Shown one piece after another: positions 1 to 11,490 of a stretch of 64,000 bases of DNA (within the stretch, counting starts at the first letter, position 1; each line of letters starts with the position of its first letter). Source of the DNA: Thunnus maccoyii (Eukaryota > Chordata > Actinopteri > Scombriformes > Scombridae); NCBI RefSeq assembly GCF_910596095.1, contig NC_056545.1:1906001-1970000 (forward strand), in the 5' to 3' direction. The notes below the pieces were generated by a model. The model made no database searches and had not been told where the DNA came from. It was given only the letters and a program-made list of their open reading frames with translations. The position numbers were made by a program, and so were the translations under genes.

Positions 1-149
1 CTTCTATTTTTTCATATACTTATTCATTTATTTCCTGGGCAGGAATGAGCTTCCATAAAGACAAAGACGTAATTTTCCCGTATTTAAAAAGCTGATGATT
101 GTGGAGTCAGTCTCTGACTCAGGTGAAGAAGTGATGACGTGTTTGTTAC

Positions 150-3100
150 CTGAACTCCAGCTTTAGCCAGTTCCATGCTGATGTCCAGTCCTGAAGCTTT
201 GGCTCCCAGAACCACCACCGACTGACCCGAGAACGTCTCCGCACACCTGTACGCGTGACTGTGAAGCACTTTTCCTACAGACAGACACACACAACAGCGT
301 CTCAGTGAGTCCAGTACGGAGCTGCAAACATTAATCCATCAGCTGTCAACTGTTCAATTAATCACCAACTATTCTGATAATCCATTAATTGTCCTTTTAA
401 AGACCAAATTTGAAAGATTCCAGCTTCTTAAATGTGAATATGTTCTGGTTTCTTTAGTCTCTGTGACAGTAAATCAGTGATCAACAACAACTAATCAAGA
501 AAATAAACGACAGATTAATCGATAATGAAAATAATGGTTTAGTCCAGTAGTGGAACACGTGTGGAGGACTGGAAGCAGCTCTGTGAGGCTGCACTTTGAC
601 TCAGACGACGTTAACATGTTGATGTTTAATGTTTCATGTTTAATGTTCACCATCTACGTCTCAAACATTTGCTAATTAGCAGTAAACAGGAAGTACAGCT
701 GTGAGGCTGACGGGAACGTCTTCGGTTTGGCAGATTTTTGGTCATAAATCAAAGTATCGAGTCAAACTCAGCAGGATTCATAAAGGAAACTTTCATAATA
801 ATCCATCTTATAGTTGTTGAGATATTTCAGTCTGATTTACATTTTTAATCCTTTATGTTGACAAATAAACTGCTGCTGCTCAGCACTTCAGTCAAATTTT
901 ATCTCCATTTTTCTTTTTTTTGTTTTAGAAAAAACTTCATAAAAAAGATCTGACAGTTAAATCAACTCCTTTTTTCATTCATGGTAAAATATTATTGATT
1001 AATCTGCTGATTATATCCTCGATTAATCAATTATTGTCAGAAAATAATCATTTATGGTTCCTATAATGTCTTCAAATGTCTTGTTGTGTCAAGAAATATT
1101 CAGGTGACACTGATAGAAAACAGAGAAAAGCAGCAAATTCTCACAACTTAGAGGCTGAAACTAGATAATATCTGGTATTTCAAACGATTAATCAATTATT
1201 AAGACGGTTTTCTGTCTTCTGTTTCATTTTATCGACATCTCATGTTCATTATGAACTATTTTTTCTGTCTTAAACCAACAGTCAGGAGCTCAAATAAACA
1301 TTAAAGCTGTTTTTTCTTGCTGTAATCATTCCTCCTGTTCATACTGACCATTAGAAGATCTCTTCATAATGACCTTACAATGGAAGTGATGGAGGACAAA
1401 ATCCACAGTCCAAAAGTTGATCTGAAGCTAATATGAAGCTTCAGCGTCCAAATGAGTCAAATCAAGTAGATATCTTTCAACGTTACAGTCTTTTTAGTGC
1501 CAAAGTTCCTCTTTTTGTTACTATACTTCCACCTTCTTCTAACACAGTCTTACAGTCGTGGGTGTAAAGACGTAAACATTAACTTTGACTGTACCTTTAA
1601 AGTTCTTTATCCCTGGTATGTCTGGGATGTGAGGGTCAGAGTAATGCCTTCAAGAGAAGCAAAAAAACAAACATATTTAAACCCTGAAAATGCAGCATCG
1701 TAGTTGAAGTTAAAGTACTGCGTTACTGCGCAGTAATACTGCAGTACTCATCTCACCCCGAGCAGACGAAGACCGAGTCGAACGTCTCCGTTTTCTGACA
1801 ACCCGACGAATCAGATGACGTCACTTCCCATGTTGTTTTCTTCTCCTTGTCGCCTGTTGTCACGACGACGGGCTTCACGTTTTCCACCACGGTGTTGAAC
1901 TGAAGCACAAAGAGTCACATTGAGGAATAATAACGGCTGAAACTAACCATGATTTTCATTACGGATTCACAGTTTGGTCCTTAAAATATCAGAAAATAGC
2001 GTAAAAACACTTCCTGTTGTTTATTAAAGCCAAAGTGACGACTGATAAACACAACAAAACTCAAAGATATTCAGTTCATTATCAAAGAAAACAAAGAAAA
2101 ACAGAAAATAAGTGATATTTTTATTTGTAAAATGACATTTCATTAAATCTCAAGATTGTTGCCAGTTAATTATCTGTTGATTGACTAATCAATTAATCAA
2201 TTAATTCTCTTCATTCTTTTTCACTGATTAGTTTGAAGTAATTACAGATTTTATTTCTTGCTAAATATAAATTAAATTATTTTATTCAATGTAATTATGT
2301 TTGTGTTGTGTCCCGCTTCTCCTGCACAACAGTTTGTTTATTTTAAATTGATGCACAGCCGAGTGTACGGAGGTTAAAGTGTGCAGATATTACAACACCT
2401 TGTTCATATTTTATCTATTTATTTAACTTTATTTATTTAACTGCTGCCAACACAACAGCTTCTCTTCTTGAAAAAAGAGAAAAAGATGGAAAAAACATCA
2501 AATCTTTCAAACTTTTATCATTATTTTATTTTTAAAGTACAAACACATAATTTAAAACAGTGAATGTGACGACAGCGTGACGTCAGAGTCAGCTGACTCA
2601 CCCGGATGTGGGGCCCGATGTCGTGGCTCTGACAGTATCTCTCCAGGTATCTCTGAACCTCTTGATGAGGCAGGAAGCTGCTGAGCTGCGGGTCGAAGGG
2701 GAAGTCGGGAAACATCATCACCTCTTTGGGCAGGTTGGTCCTGGAGAGAGTCGACAGGTCGACGTCAGCGAGTCTCATGAAACCGTTAAGACGATGTGAC
2801 ATTTCATTACAGGTGATGATGTCACGCTGTCAGCTGTTATAACGCAGGAAGTTCACCTGGACAGAAACACCTGGAGGCAGCTGTTAGACAATTAAAGTGT
2901 TTTCCTTAATTTCAGTAAAATATTTAAACTCCACATCTGTTCAGGTGAAGGATTTCAAATTAAGAGGGAATAAGAGGTTTCAGTCACTCGTATGTTTGTA
3001 GTTAATATTTTGGAAATATTTGACATTATTCTTCAGTTTTTCGTTGTTTTTCGGAGCTACGGTAGAAAATCAGTGTAACAGTTATCCTCATTATCGATTC

Positions 3101-4299
3101 ATCTGCAGATTATTTTCTCAATTAATCGATCTAGTCTATAAAATGTCAGATAATCGTTATAATTTCCTAAAGCTCAAAGCGACGTCTCTAAATGTTTTGT
3201 TTGACCAACAATAAAAAAAAAAAACCCTCAAAGATATTCAGTGTACAATTATATAGAACAGAGAAAAGCAGCAATTCTTTACATTTAAGAAGCTTAAAAA
3301 TGTTTAAATATGATTAATTGATTATCAAAATAGTTGCTCGTTAATATTCTGCCGTTGACTAATCTTTGCAGCTCTTTAGTTTATAAACGAGGTTCAGTTT
3401 CTCACAGGACAAAAACACACTTATAATCTGAAAGGTAGAGACTCTGAAACTGATTAAAAAACACAGAATGAACCTTTAAAAAAAGGACATATTCTGCTTT
3501 ATGAGGTTTTCTGTTATTAATTATATATTATATTTATATCCTGTTCTGATGTCAGAATGCTGCCTGCAAGTCAAAACTCAGGGCTTCAACCTGCGCTGAA
3601 CGCTTCGTTTGCGCCATTTTTTTCTACCTTGCTGACGAGCCGACGTCAGCTCGGCGCACATGCTCATTAACAGCCGTCCGTTCTGTAGCCTTGGTTGCCA
3701 AGGTCGTTGCTAAGGTGGTTGCTAAGGTGTTTCCATGTGTTGTTCAGCTCCAACATGTACGGATGGATTTGAGAAGTTGACATTTGGAGTAAAGAAGGAG
3801 AAAAAGAAGTGAAATCCTGCTACTATAGTTTGTTTACGTAGCCTCCGGAGCCGCAGGAAGCTTCCTGAAAGCTGACCAATCAGAACAGAGTGGGCTCATC
3901 AGGAGGCGGGGCCTTAAAGAGACAGGAGCTAAAACGGCCTGTTTCAGACAGAGGCTGAACTGAGGGGCTGCATAAAGGACCAGTAGAAGATCAATAAGGA
4001 GTTTTTATTCCAGTAGAGCCCCAGAATATAAATATAGAGGCTGGAAATGTGCAGGTTATGTCCTCTTTAACGTGCTGGTTAACTTACCTGAGGTTTCTGT
4101 ACATGCTGCTGTGAATCGGCCGTCCGTTGTCGTACGTGCCGACGCGTTCCTCGTAGCACCAGGTGCCGCCGATGTTGTCGCTCTGCTCGAACACCACCGG
4201 AGGTTCGAAGCTGTTGGGACGGGACAGGATGTGTCTGGCTGCACAGAGTCCCGCCGCCCCGGCACCGACCACCGCCACCCGCTGCAACGCCATCCTCAT
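150..4299 (-). CDS. Flavin-containing monooxygenase (FMO GS-OX-like), 5' five coding exons, partial
   Basis: Coding exons in transcript order are 4299-4088, 2740-2602, 1899-1757, 1647-1595 and 274-150. Every junction is GT-AG and the phases join to about 224 aa; the remaining 3' exons lie left of the window. FMOs use FAD and NADPH to oxygenate nucleophilic N or S atoms. The FAD-binding GAGAAG motif is at residues 12-17, with an acidic E38 and GGTW at 44-47. The FMO signature FxGxxxHxxxY is complete at residues 181-191 and is split between exons 4 and 5. The second dinucleotide-binding loop reads GAKASG (about 206-211), with Lys where the classic motif has Gly. Two in-frame Met codons (4299, 4293) are possible starts. 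A GA/CT-rich tract ending in an AG acceptor at about 4300-4330 implies an upstream 5'UTR exon. The GS-OX-like assignment is from memory of family sequences. Confidence 0.88.
570..860 (+). repeat. Dispersed repeat, 'GCTAATTAGCA...GTTGAGATATTTCAGTC' family
   Basis: Shares 'TTTGCTAATTAGCA', 'ACAGCTGTGAGGCTGA', 'TTTGGTCATAAATCAAAGT' and 'GTTGTTGAGATATTTCAGTCTG' with 15010-15440. An opposite-strand fragment lies at 49070-49350. It is in an FMO intron and has no coding content. Confidence 0.5.
3050..3375 (+). repeat. Dispersed ATTAATCGATTA-rich repeat
   Basis: One copy of a roughly 300-bp family recognised by ATTAATCGATTATC-like ends, 'GTCAGATAATCG' and 'CAAAGATATTCAGT', ending near 'GCAGCTCT'. 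Degraded copies also lie at about 340-545, 960-1215 and 1930-2225 in this FMO gene. Confidence 0.6.
3475..4070 (+). mobile_element. MITE-like dispersed repeat, copy 1
   Basis: A roughly 590-bp element bounded by approximate inverted ends (AAAAGGACATATTCTGC and the complement of GCAGGTTATGTCCTCTTT) next to TTAA-like sequence. It shares long blocks with 31400-31605 and 32795-33240, which lie in the opposite orientation. It sits in FMO intron 1 and abuts coding exon 1. Confidence 0.6.
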
Positions 4300-5022
4300 C
4301 CTGACACAGAGAGAGAGAGAGAGAGAGCGAACTGAGGTCTTCACTCTTCATCACTACTGATGAATAATAAACAGCTGTCCTCTGCATGAAAACTACAGTT
4401 ACGACAGGAAGTTAGTTTATCTGTCCCGCCTCCTGCCACAGGCCTCAACTGTCAATCAAAACAGACTCAGAGGATTGGAGGCTAAAGGAGCATTTCTCTA
4501 ATTTCCCCAAATTTCCTTTCAATAATCAGACTCAGTCAAACTAACAGGACTTTAAATGAATCTACATTCACTGAACACTTTATTAAAAACTCCTGTAAAA
4601 TCTCATACAGTCCAATAAAACAGCTCTGCTTTTATGAAGCTTATACAGTTTCAGTTTTTGTTGTCAGGAAGGTGATAATTCTACTTTATATTTATTACTG
4701 AGGTCGTAGTGGCTGCTGGTGGTGTACTGGAGTGTTACTAATAATTTGTACACCCCATTAACATACATGCACCACAGTCTGATCTGCTGGAGCAGCTCCT
4801 CTGTTCTGTTAATATTAATTAGTTGCAGCCCTGATAAACATCAAGACTTCAAAGCCTTTTTTATCTGCAGCTGAACAGAACTTAATATAGTTTATGAGTT
4901 AGTTTACCAGGCTGAGTGGAGCCTTCTAGACTTTGACCTGCTGAGAGGAACCATGAAGGAAAAGCTTGTTAATTTAATGTGCATGTTTCAGTTAAATTAT
5001 TAACTTTTCAGCGTTGAATAAT

Positions 5023-5745
5023 CAGTGGTGGAAGAAACATTCAGATCCTTTACTGCAGTAAAAAATACCAATACGGCAAAGTAAAAATACTCCATTACAA
5101 GTAAAAGTACATAAGTATTATGAGCTTGATGTAGTTAAAGTATTGCAGTAAAAGTAGTGGTTTGGTCCCTCTGACTGATATATTATTATATATGACATCA
5201 TTAGATTATTAATAGTGAAGCATCAGTGTTAGAGCAGCATGTTACTGTTGTAGCTGCTGGAGGTGATGCTAGTTTACACTACTTTATATACAGTTAGCTA
5301 GTTTAGTCCAGTGGTTCCCAACCTAGGGGTGGGGCCCCTCCAAAGGGTCAGCAGATAAATCTGAGGGGTGGTGAGATGATTAATGGGAGAGGAAAGAAGA
5401 AAAAACAAAGTTCTGATACACAAATCTGTTTTCAGTTTTTGGACTTTTTCTCTAATCTTTGATTTTTGCTGAAATATTGGATCATTTGAACATTTATTGA
5501 AATGAAAGCATGTGAGACGTTTAGAGGGAAAAATCACTATTTGGTGGAGCTGTTAACAACTCATAGACATGTGAAATGTGACCCCGACTACACACTGCTT
5601 TTTGTAAGACGTCAAAAGACAAAAAGGTTGGAAACCACTGGTTTCATCCAGTGGAAATACTCAAGTAAAGTACAAGTACCTCAGAATTGTACTCCAGTAC
5701 AGTACTTGACTAAAAGTTTAGTTACTTTCTACCTCTGTATTTAGC
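5023..5745 (+). mobile_element. hAT-like non-autonomous element with a nested MITE, copy A
   Basis: Begins with CAGTGGTGGAAGAAACATTC, followed by AGATCCTTTACTGCAGTAAA, a terminus that recurs here at 58455 and, inverted, at about 61903. It carries the nested 332-bp element at 5309-5640. The right flank continues through alternating AGTACTTGAC/AAGTA sequence to about 5745. It lies in the intergenic stretch between FMO and med31. Confidence 0.6.
5309..5640 (+). mobile_element. hAT-type MITE, copy 1
   Basis: A 332-bp element with inverted ends CAGTGGTTCCCAACCT and (inverted) CAGTGGTTTCCAACCT. It is flanked by a diverged 8-bp duplication, GTTTAGTC on the left and GTTTCATC on the right. The 8-bp target and CAG...CTG ends fit hAT elements. 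Other copies are at 10780-11104, 27322-27653 and 61164-61495. Confidence 0.7.
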
Positions 5746-5899
5746 ACGTTGAAGCATATTGAAACAGCAGGTTTGGCACATTAACGGGTTTGATTCAAAC
5801 TAACTGTACTCACATTCTGGGTCAAGAGTTAAACTTCGGTTATTATGAAATTCACTACAGTTTCAAACAAACTGCGCATGCTCAGAGAGAGCGACCACT

Positions 5900-6245
5900 A
5901 ACTTCTTTACTGTAGCTAACTTAGCTACTCCGGTTTCTAGCTCAACAGAGACAGTTTTATACGGACTACTCAGAAAAATTAGCAATAATCAATAAACTAA
6001 GTGTTACCGTAGTCACCGTCAGCCTTTCTCCGTTCCGGTGTCCGACTGTTTGCTGAGGAAATCGAGGAAATACCGCTAAATTATTACGAGTCGCTGAGCA
6101 TCAATCTGCTAGTGGGACGATTCACGGTACAACACCTGCGCGTTGTATCACAACCACACAGGTGTAATGAGAAGAAATGTTCGTGGTCCAGACTGTAACA
6201 CACGTCACGTAACAAAAACAACTTCCGACCCGGGGCCTTCAGAAT
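5900..6245 (-). promoter_or_regulatory. Possible FMO promoter / 5' noncoding exon region
   Basis: Non-repetitive, CpG-containing DNA upstream of the FMO gene, read on the minus strand. It holds a CRE/E-box-like TTACGTGACGTG motif near 6200 and a possible donor ACG|GTAACA near 6005. The FMO coding exon is preceded by an acceptor, so a 5' exon is expected somewhere upstream, and this is the most promoter-like stretch. No transcript evidence is available. Confidence 0.3.
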
Positions 6246-7480
6246 AAAAGCGATATCGCGTCACATTTAAAATGAGTAAAATTAAATTTAAAGTCTCACA
6301 AACCTTCAGTTTGTTTGTAAAAGAACTCCTAAAGGTCTGCACTTTATCCTCACAATTATATTCAATTATTTATGGTTGAAAAGAAAAATTATACTGGAAT
6401 TAGAATTATTACTACAGCATTTCAGAATAAAATATATGGAGGACTAAAGATGACTCATTTAACGATAAAATAATTACAGAATTAATACCATAAATGTTAA
6501 TAAAAAAAAGCACACATTAATAATGAATTTATATAATAAATATTAATAAATATGTACTACATAATAAATGCATGAATTGAAATTAATACAGAAATAAATA
6601 GATGATATGAATTAATCTGTCATATATTTGTATGTCCTGTAAAAAAAGAAAATAGAAAACATGAATCACTGTTTGCTAGATATCCAACTATCAAAAACAT
6701 TATTCTACAAAGTAATGATGTACGTAGAACTGTGAATAACTGCTGTCAACACAAATCATGAGGACACTGACATTTAACTTGTTTTACACACAAATCAAAG
6801 GGAATTCAAACATTTCTTATTTCAAATATTTTATTATAAAGAAAAGGAAAGCAGAATTGGACAAGAGCAAGAAATATAAACAAATATGAATCTGCTCAGA
6901 TGAATCTTGTCTGAGTAACATGTTCACTGTGTTTTTGTTGATATTGTGTGTTTTGTTGTTGTTGTGATTATGACTTTGGAAATAGTTTTTTTCTACAAAG
7001 TTTAAATAATTTTACTCTAACAGAAGTCAAAAGGGTCATATGTCATTGTTCACACACATATTTAGTTATTAACCAAGATTTCTTGTTTATTACTATTCAG
7101 TCAAATTTAAACATTTAAACATAAACATATAAGTTGGACATTTCAGTCACAAAATGCTAAAAAAAATGTGTCACACAGATATTGTTGAAAACATGAACTC
7201 ACTGGAAGGCAGAAATCTGATTTATTCTGACAGAAAAGTATCTCTTCAGAAGATAAAGTAAATTTGCTGTCTGTTTATTTTGACTTTAAAATGTTTGCAA
7301 CATTTCTGTATCAGAATAAATCGCCGTGCGGTTCTGGATCAAACTGCCCGACAGTTGAAACATGACAAGACTGTAAAGAGCAGATGTTCTCACTGAGTTC
7401 ATAAACAAAATCTTGTTCTGGAAACTTCAGAATCCCGACAGGAAAGCGCCACTGCCGCCCTATTAAAGATGAACTGAGGG
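6246..7480. other. AT-rich intergenic DNA, nothing recognised
   Basis: Very AT-rich sequence between the FMO promoter region and the med31 3' end, with no credible exon. On the minus strand AATAAA hexamers at about 7274-7279 and 7221-7226 could serve as med31 polyadenylation signals, giving a 3'UTR of roughly 600 nt; this is tentative. Confidence 0.4.
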
Positions 7481-7484
7481 GGGG

Positions 7485-7770
7485 CTGATGATGTCACTGA
7501 TGATGTCACAGCGTCAGCTTGGGGCTGAAGAGTTTGAGAAGTAAAAATAATCCGGAGGTGTGGAGGTAGAAAGGAGAGAGGTTAGCAGACCTCTGTAGCT
7601 CCTCATCTCTGCTGAAGCTAAGCAGCTCCAGGCTACATTAGCTGCTACTAGCATAACACACCACAATCTCCAGTTGCATTGTGGGTAACGTAGGCGCCTG
7701 GTTTTGACTGGGAAGAAGAAAGTGTGGAATAAAAAAGACGATATCTCTCTTTTTTTGTACATCATGAGTC
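7485..7770 (+). repeat. Dispersed repeat, TGATGATGTCAC...GATATCTC family, copy 1
   Basis: A roughly 290-bp block matched, in inverted orientation, by 36410-36720. Shared landmarks are TGATGTCACTGATGATGTCA, GCTACATTAGCTGCTACTAG, TTGCATTGTGGGTAA and GGAATAAAAAAGACGATATC. It lies immediately 3' of med31 and may form part of its 3'UTR. Confidence 0.6.
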
Positions 7771-7873
7771 CGACTGTGTTATTATAAAGACGCTAAATCA
7801 TTAGAGCAGCCATACTTCGACAATCCCTCACGTTCATTTATATTCAGTCCGCCTCCCGCCTCCAGTGACATCA

Positions 7874-10400
7874 TCACTTGGCGGCGGCGTTCCCGTGCGG
7901 CGGCGGCTGCTGCTGCGGCTGCTGCTGCTCGGCCAGCGCCTGCTGCAGCCGGGTGCGTTTCCTGGAGTAGTGCTGCCAGTGAAGCAGCTGCTGCTCGTCG
8001 ATGAACTTGGCGCACTGAGCGTTGACCAGCTCCTTCCTGAAGTGTTCGTACTGCAGCAGCTCCAGCATGTGCAGGCAGTGAGGATACCTGCAGGGGGACA
8101 GCAGACAGGTGAGGACCGCTTTCTACACGCTCCCAGTTCCTACTGGTGAACGTAGGAAAGACCATCAGCTCGATGTTGTTCTTTATTAGATAAATGTTTG
8201 GAAAGACCTTTTCAGATTCTTTATAAACAATAAAATAAAACAGATTCACTTAAACGATCAAGATAATAAAGCCTACACGTCCAAACCCTTCATAACAAAC
8301 TGCATCATCACCTGATTAAACTCAATATGCAGTGACAGAGTCTGTTTTCTATATATCTGGAAATGGAGATACTCTGTTTTACTGGAGGTGAACAAGCAGC
8401 GACATCTAATGTGCAGACTCGAACCAACAAGCTGTCAGTCCGTCTCTACTCTGTCTGTGTGTCTCAGCTCTACACTCATCGGTTCTTCTTTAAAATCTTT
8501 CCTACAACACCTGCTCACTGTGCAGTAGTCCCCAACAAATAGTGCATTTGTTGGGGACTACTTTCAGCGGCGGATGAATCCATATTTGTTGTTCTAGTGA
8601 GCTGTGTGGCTCACTGATGTGTTTTTAATAGTTTATGGACAACAACAGAGGAATCACAGAGTACTTGTTAGTAGATGAGTTCATTCTTGTTTTAAATGAA
8701 GAAACATTCATCAGCAGACTCTTCATGTTTCAGGTTTGTCTTACTTGAGGAACTTGGCGTATTCTGGCTCCTTCCAGTACAGCAGGTACTTGAGGTAGTT
8801 AATGAAGGGTCTCTCCCTCAGGAAACCTCTCTGAGCCAAAACTAGAACACACACAAAAAAATATACAAATCATCAGTCAGGACGTCTGTATGTAGACACA
8901 CATCACAGCAGCAGGAGGCGCCGTGTCCTCTTAAATGAACATTACATGTATGTCAAAGCCAGGAAGTGTGTTGTGTTACTGTCAGCTGCTGCGTATTAAA
9001 GATCATTTTAATATGGTGATTTTGATGTTTATTGTGTGTTCTGTGTTGATGTAGTTAATGTAAATGTAACAGATTTTCTTTATGTAGTGAAACATTATTG
9101 GAAACATAATCAGTACAATGCTTAATCACTCAGAAGTTCTGCACTGCAGGTTTAGTAAAAATATGAAATATTTGTGATGTAGGACAGTAAAGGAACACAG
9201 AGAAACTCCAGACTGTCACATGTTTCTGATGAATACAGCTGTTGTTTAGCTGCTGGTCTGTAAGTTATAAATATAAAAGTTAGAATAAAACATCTGCTGT
9301 GACTCACAGTTCAGGTAGTTGGGGTTCGCCAAACACTGGACGAACTCCAGCTCAGACTGGAAACGGTTCCTGGCCTGCTCGTCTGCGCACAAACACAACA
9401 ACAACAACAACAACAGTTTAATGGTGAAATAACATCCAACAACATCACCAGGTGACTCTGTGTGAAGAGATGACAGGAAGATCATTTAGGAAATGCAGAT
9501 TTATGCCAAAATCTTTACAATAATTATTTGTGAGGACAACGAATCAAATCCAACTGTGACTCTCAACTTTTATTTGAGGTTTAAATCAGCTGGAATAATT
9601 ACTAAATGTTAGAAAACACAGTTATTTCACATTTAACCACTCACACTAAATACAAACTTCACAGTATCTTCATTAACATGTTGGATCATGTATGCATATT
9701 AGTGCTGCTAATTATTAACAATTATTTTCACTATCAATTAATATGTAAATCATTCTTTGGATTTGGATTAATCTAATCATTTAGTCTGAAAATAATGAAA
9801 AATATATTAGATATAATTAAAAGATGTTCAATTTACGATGATGTAAAACAGAAAGAAGCAGCAAATCCTCCCAGTGGAGAAGCTGCAAGCAGATAAATTT
9901 CAGCATTTTTGCTCATTACATGATTTAAACTGTTATATTAACTATAAAACATGTTTCTGATGATCCAATAATCAGATAATCGATCTTTGTTTTTAAAACT
10001 AGCACTTGAATCACATCCTTATTATCTAATGAAACGACCGTGTGGTTCACCAAGCATTGCTTCAATATTCACACCTTCACATGGTGTAAAACGTTTATAT
10101 TATATTGACAAAATGTAATATTTCAATGGATAAAACAGAGATGCAGGATATTTAGTCTAACGTTATATTTACGGACACCTTAAATCGACTAATTTCTTAA
10201 TGGAGTTCCACATATGAAGCTCAAAGGAAATAAACTTTTAGTCCGTCTTTATTCTGGATTATTTAACTCTATTCTATGACTGTTTGACTGCAGTTTTGTG
10301 TTTATTATCTTTATTAAAGTAAAAAAAAACGCCACTTGCTAGCTAGCTCGAGGTTGCTAACATTAACGAGCTACAATAACGGCCACAAACCTGTTTCCAT
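7874..10400 (-). CDS. med31: Mediator of RNA polymerase II transcription subunit 31 (SOH1 family), complete
   Basis: Exons in transcript order are 10400-10391, 9382-9308, 8841-8745 and 8087-7874, totalling 396 nt and 131 aa, the same length as human MED31. The 10-nt first exon encodes only Met-Glu-Thr and one base. MED31 is a small subunit of the Mediator middle module and links activators to RNA polymerase II in the nucleus. The SOH1 core is plainly visible: FVQCLANPNYLN, then NYLKYLLYWKEPEYAKFLK, YPHCLHMLELLQYEHFRKEL, FIDEQQLLHWQHYSRKR, and a Gln/Pro-rich low-complexity tail ending NAAAK. All introns are GT-AG with consistent phases. Only the N-terminal residues and the tail are variable relative to the family. 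Confidence 0.97.
8524..8562. repeat. Perfect 17-bp inverted repeat (hairpin) in med31 intron 3
   Basis: AGTAGTCCCCAACAAAT (8524-8540) and its exact reverse complement (8546-8562) flank a 5-nt loop, AGTGC. It is probably the core of an old MITE, since no exon or known site is near. Confidence 0.8.
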
Positions 10401-10560
10401 GACGTCAGCTGCGGACCGGCGCGGCCGATAAAACAACAGTCCGTCAGTAACTGGATGAAAATATTCACTGCGAAATTAAAAAACGAATAAAAACTTTAAT
10501 TATGTGACGCTTTGTTGTTCGCTGCCATCAACAACACAGAACCATATTTGCCGGAAATCA
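10401..10560 (-). promoter_or_regulatory. Probable med31 promoter / 5'UTR
   Basis: A GC-richer segment (GCGGACCGGCGCGGCCGATA at about 10410-10430) directly upstream of the med31 start codon, with an ETS-type CCGGAA near 10553. No TATA box is apparent, as is usual for housekeeping genes. The transcription start is not determined. Confidence 0.4.
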
Positions 10561-10572
10561 ATTCAGTTTTCC

Positions 10573-10605
10573 GACAGTCTAAACCGGTTTACGGTTTAGA
10601 CTGTC
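10573..10605. repeat. Perfect 14-bp inverted repeat upstream of med31
   Basis: GACAGTCTAAACCG (10573-10586) pairs exactly with 10592-10605 across a 5-nt loop. It lies about 175 bp upstream of the med31 start. An ETS-like CCGGAA is nearby at about 10553. Whether it is a repeat relic or regulatory cannot be told. Confidence 0.75.
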
Positions 10606-10639
10606 TGACCGCTAGAGGGAGACATCTGACAACAAACTC

Positions 10640-11490
10640 CACTACATGTCAGAGGGCAATATTGTACTTTCTACTCCACTACATTTATTTGACAGCTTTA
10701 GTTACTTTTCAGATGAAGATTTGACACAATGGATAATATAACAAGCTTTTAAAATACAACACATTGTTAAAGATGAAACCAGTGGTTTCCAACCTTTTTG
10801 GCTTTTGACGTCTTACAAAAAGCAGTGTGTAGTTGGGGTCACATTTCACATGTCTATGAGTTGTTAACAGCTCCACCAAATAGTGATTTTTCCCTCTAAA
10901 CTCCTCACATGCTTTCATTTCAATAAACATTCAAATGATCCAATATTTCAGCAAAAATCAAAGATTAGAGAAAAAGTCCAAAAACTGAAAACAGATTTGT
11001 GTATCAGAACTTTGTTTTTTCTTCTTTCTTAATCATCTCACGACCCCTCAGATTTATCTGCTGACCCTTTGGAGGGGCCCCGACCCCTAGGTTGGGAACC
11101 ACTGGACTAAACTAGCTAACTGTATATAAAGTAGTGTAAACTAGCTCCACCTCCAGCAGCTACAACAGTAACATGCTGCTCTAACACTGATGCTTCACTA
11201 TTAATAATCTAATGATGTCATATATAATAATATATCAGTCAGAGGGACCAAACCACTACTTTTACTGCAATACTTTAACTACATCAAGCTCATAATACTT
11301 ATGTACTTTTACTGCAATACTTTAACTACATCAAGCTCATAATACTTATGTACTTTTACTGCAATACTTTAACTACATCAAGCTCATAATACTTATGTAC
11401 TTTTACTGTAGTTTTTCATGCAGGACTTTTACTTGTAATGGAGTATTTTTACTTTGCTGTAGTGGTACTTTTACTGAAGTAAAGGTAAAG
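10640..11490 (-). mobile_element. hAT-like non-autonomous element with a nested MITE, copy B
   Basis: Inverted relative to copy A. It holds the nested MITE at 10780-11104 and then a 47-bp motif (CTTTAACTACATCAAGCTCA core) repeated three times at about 11263-11407. It ends in degraded TTTACTTCAGTAAAAG-type terminal sequence. Confidence 0.6.
10780..11104 (-). mobile_element. hAT-type MITE, copy 2
   Basis: Inverted copy of 5309-5640 with CAGTGGTTTCCAACC and GGTTGGGAACCACTG ends. The 8-bp flanks are GATGAAAC and GACTAAAC. Confidence 0.7.

Noticed and set aside
4072..4387. Alternative frames over FMO coding exon 1
   Set aside because: Only the frame with the GAGAAG and GGTW motifs continues through conserved splice junctions.
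7865..8149. Leu-rich plus-strand frame opposite med31 exon 4
   Set aside because: It is the antisense of the Gln/Pro/Ala codon run in the true med31 exon.
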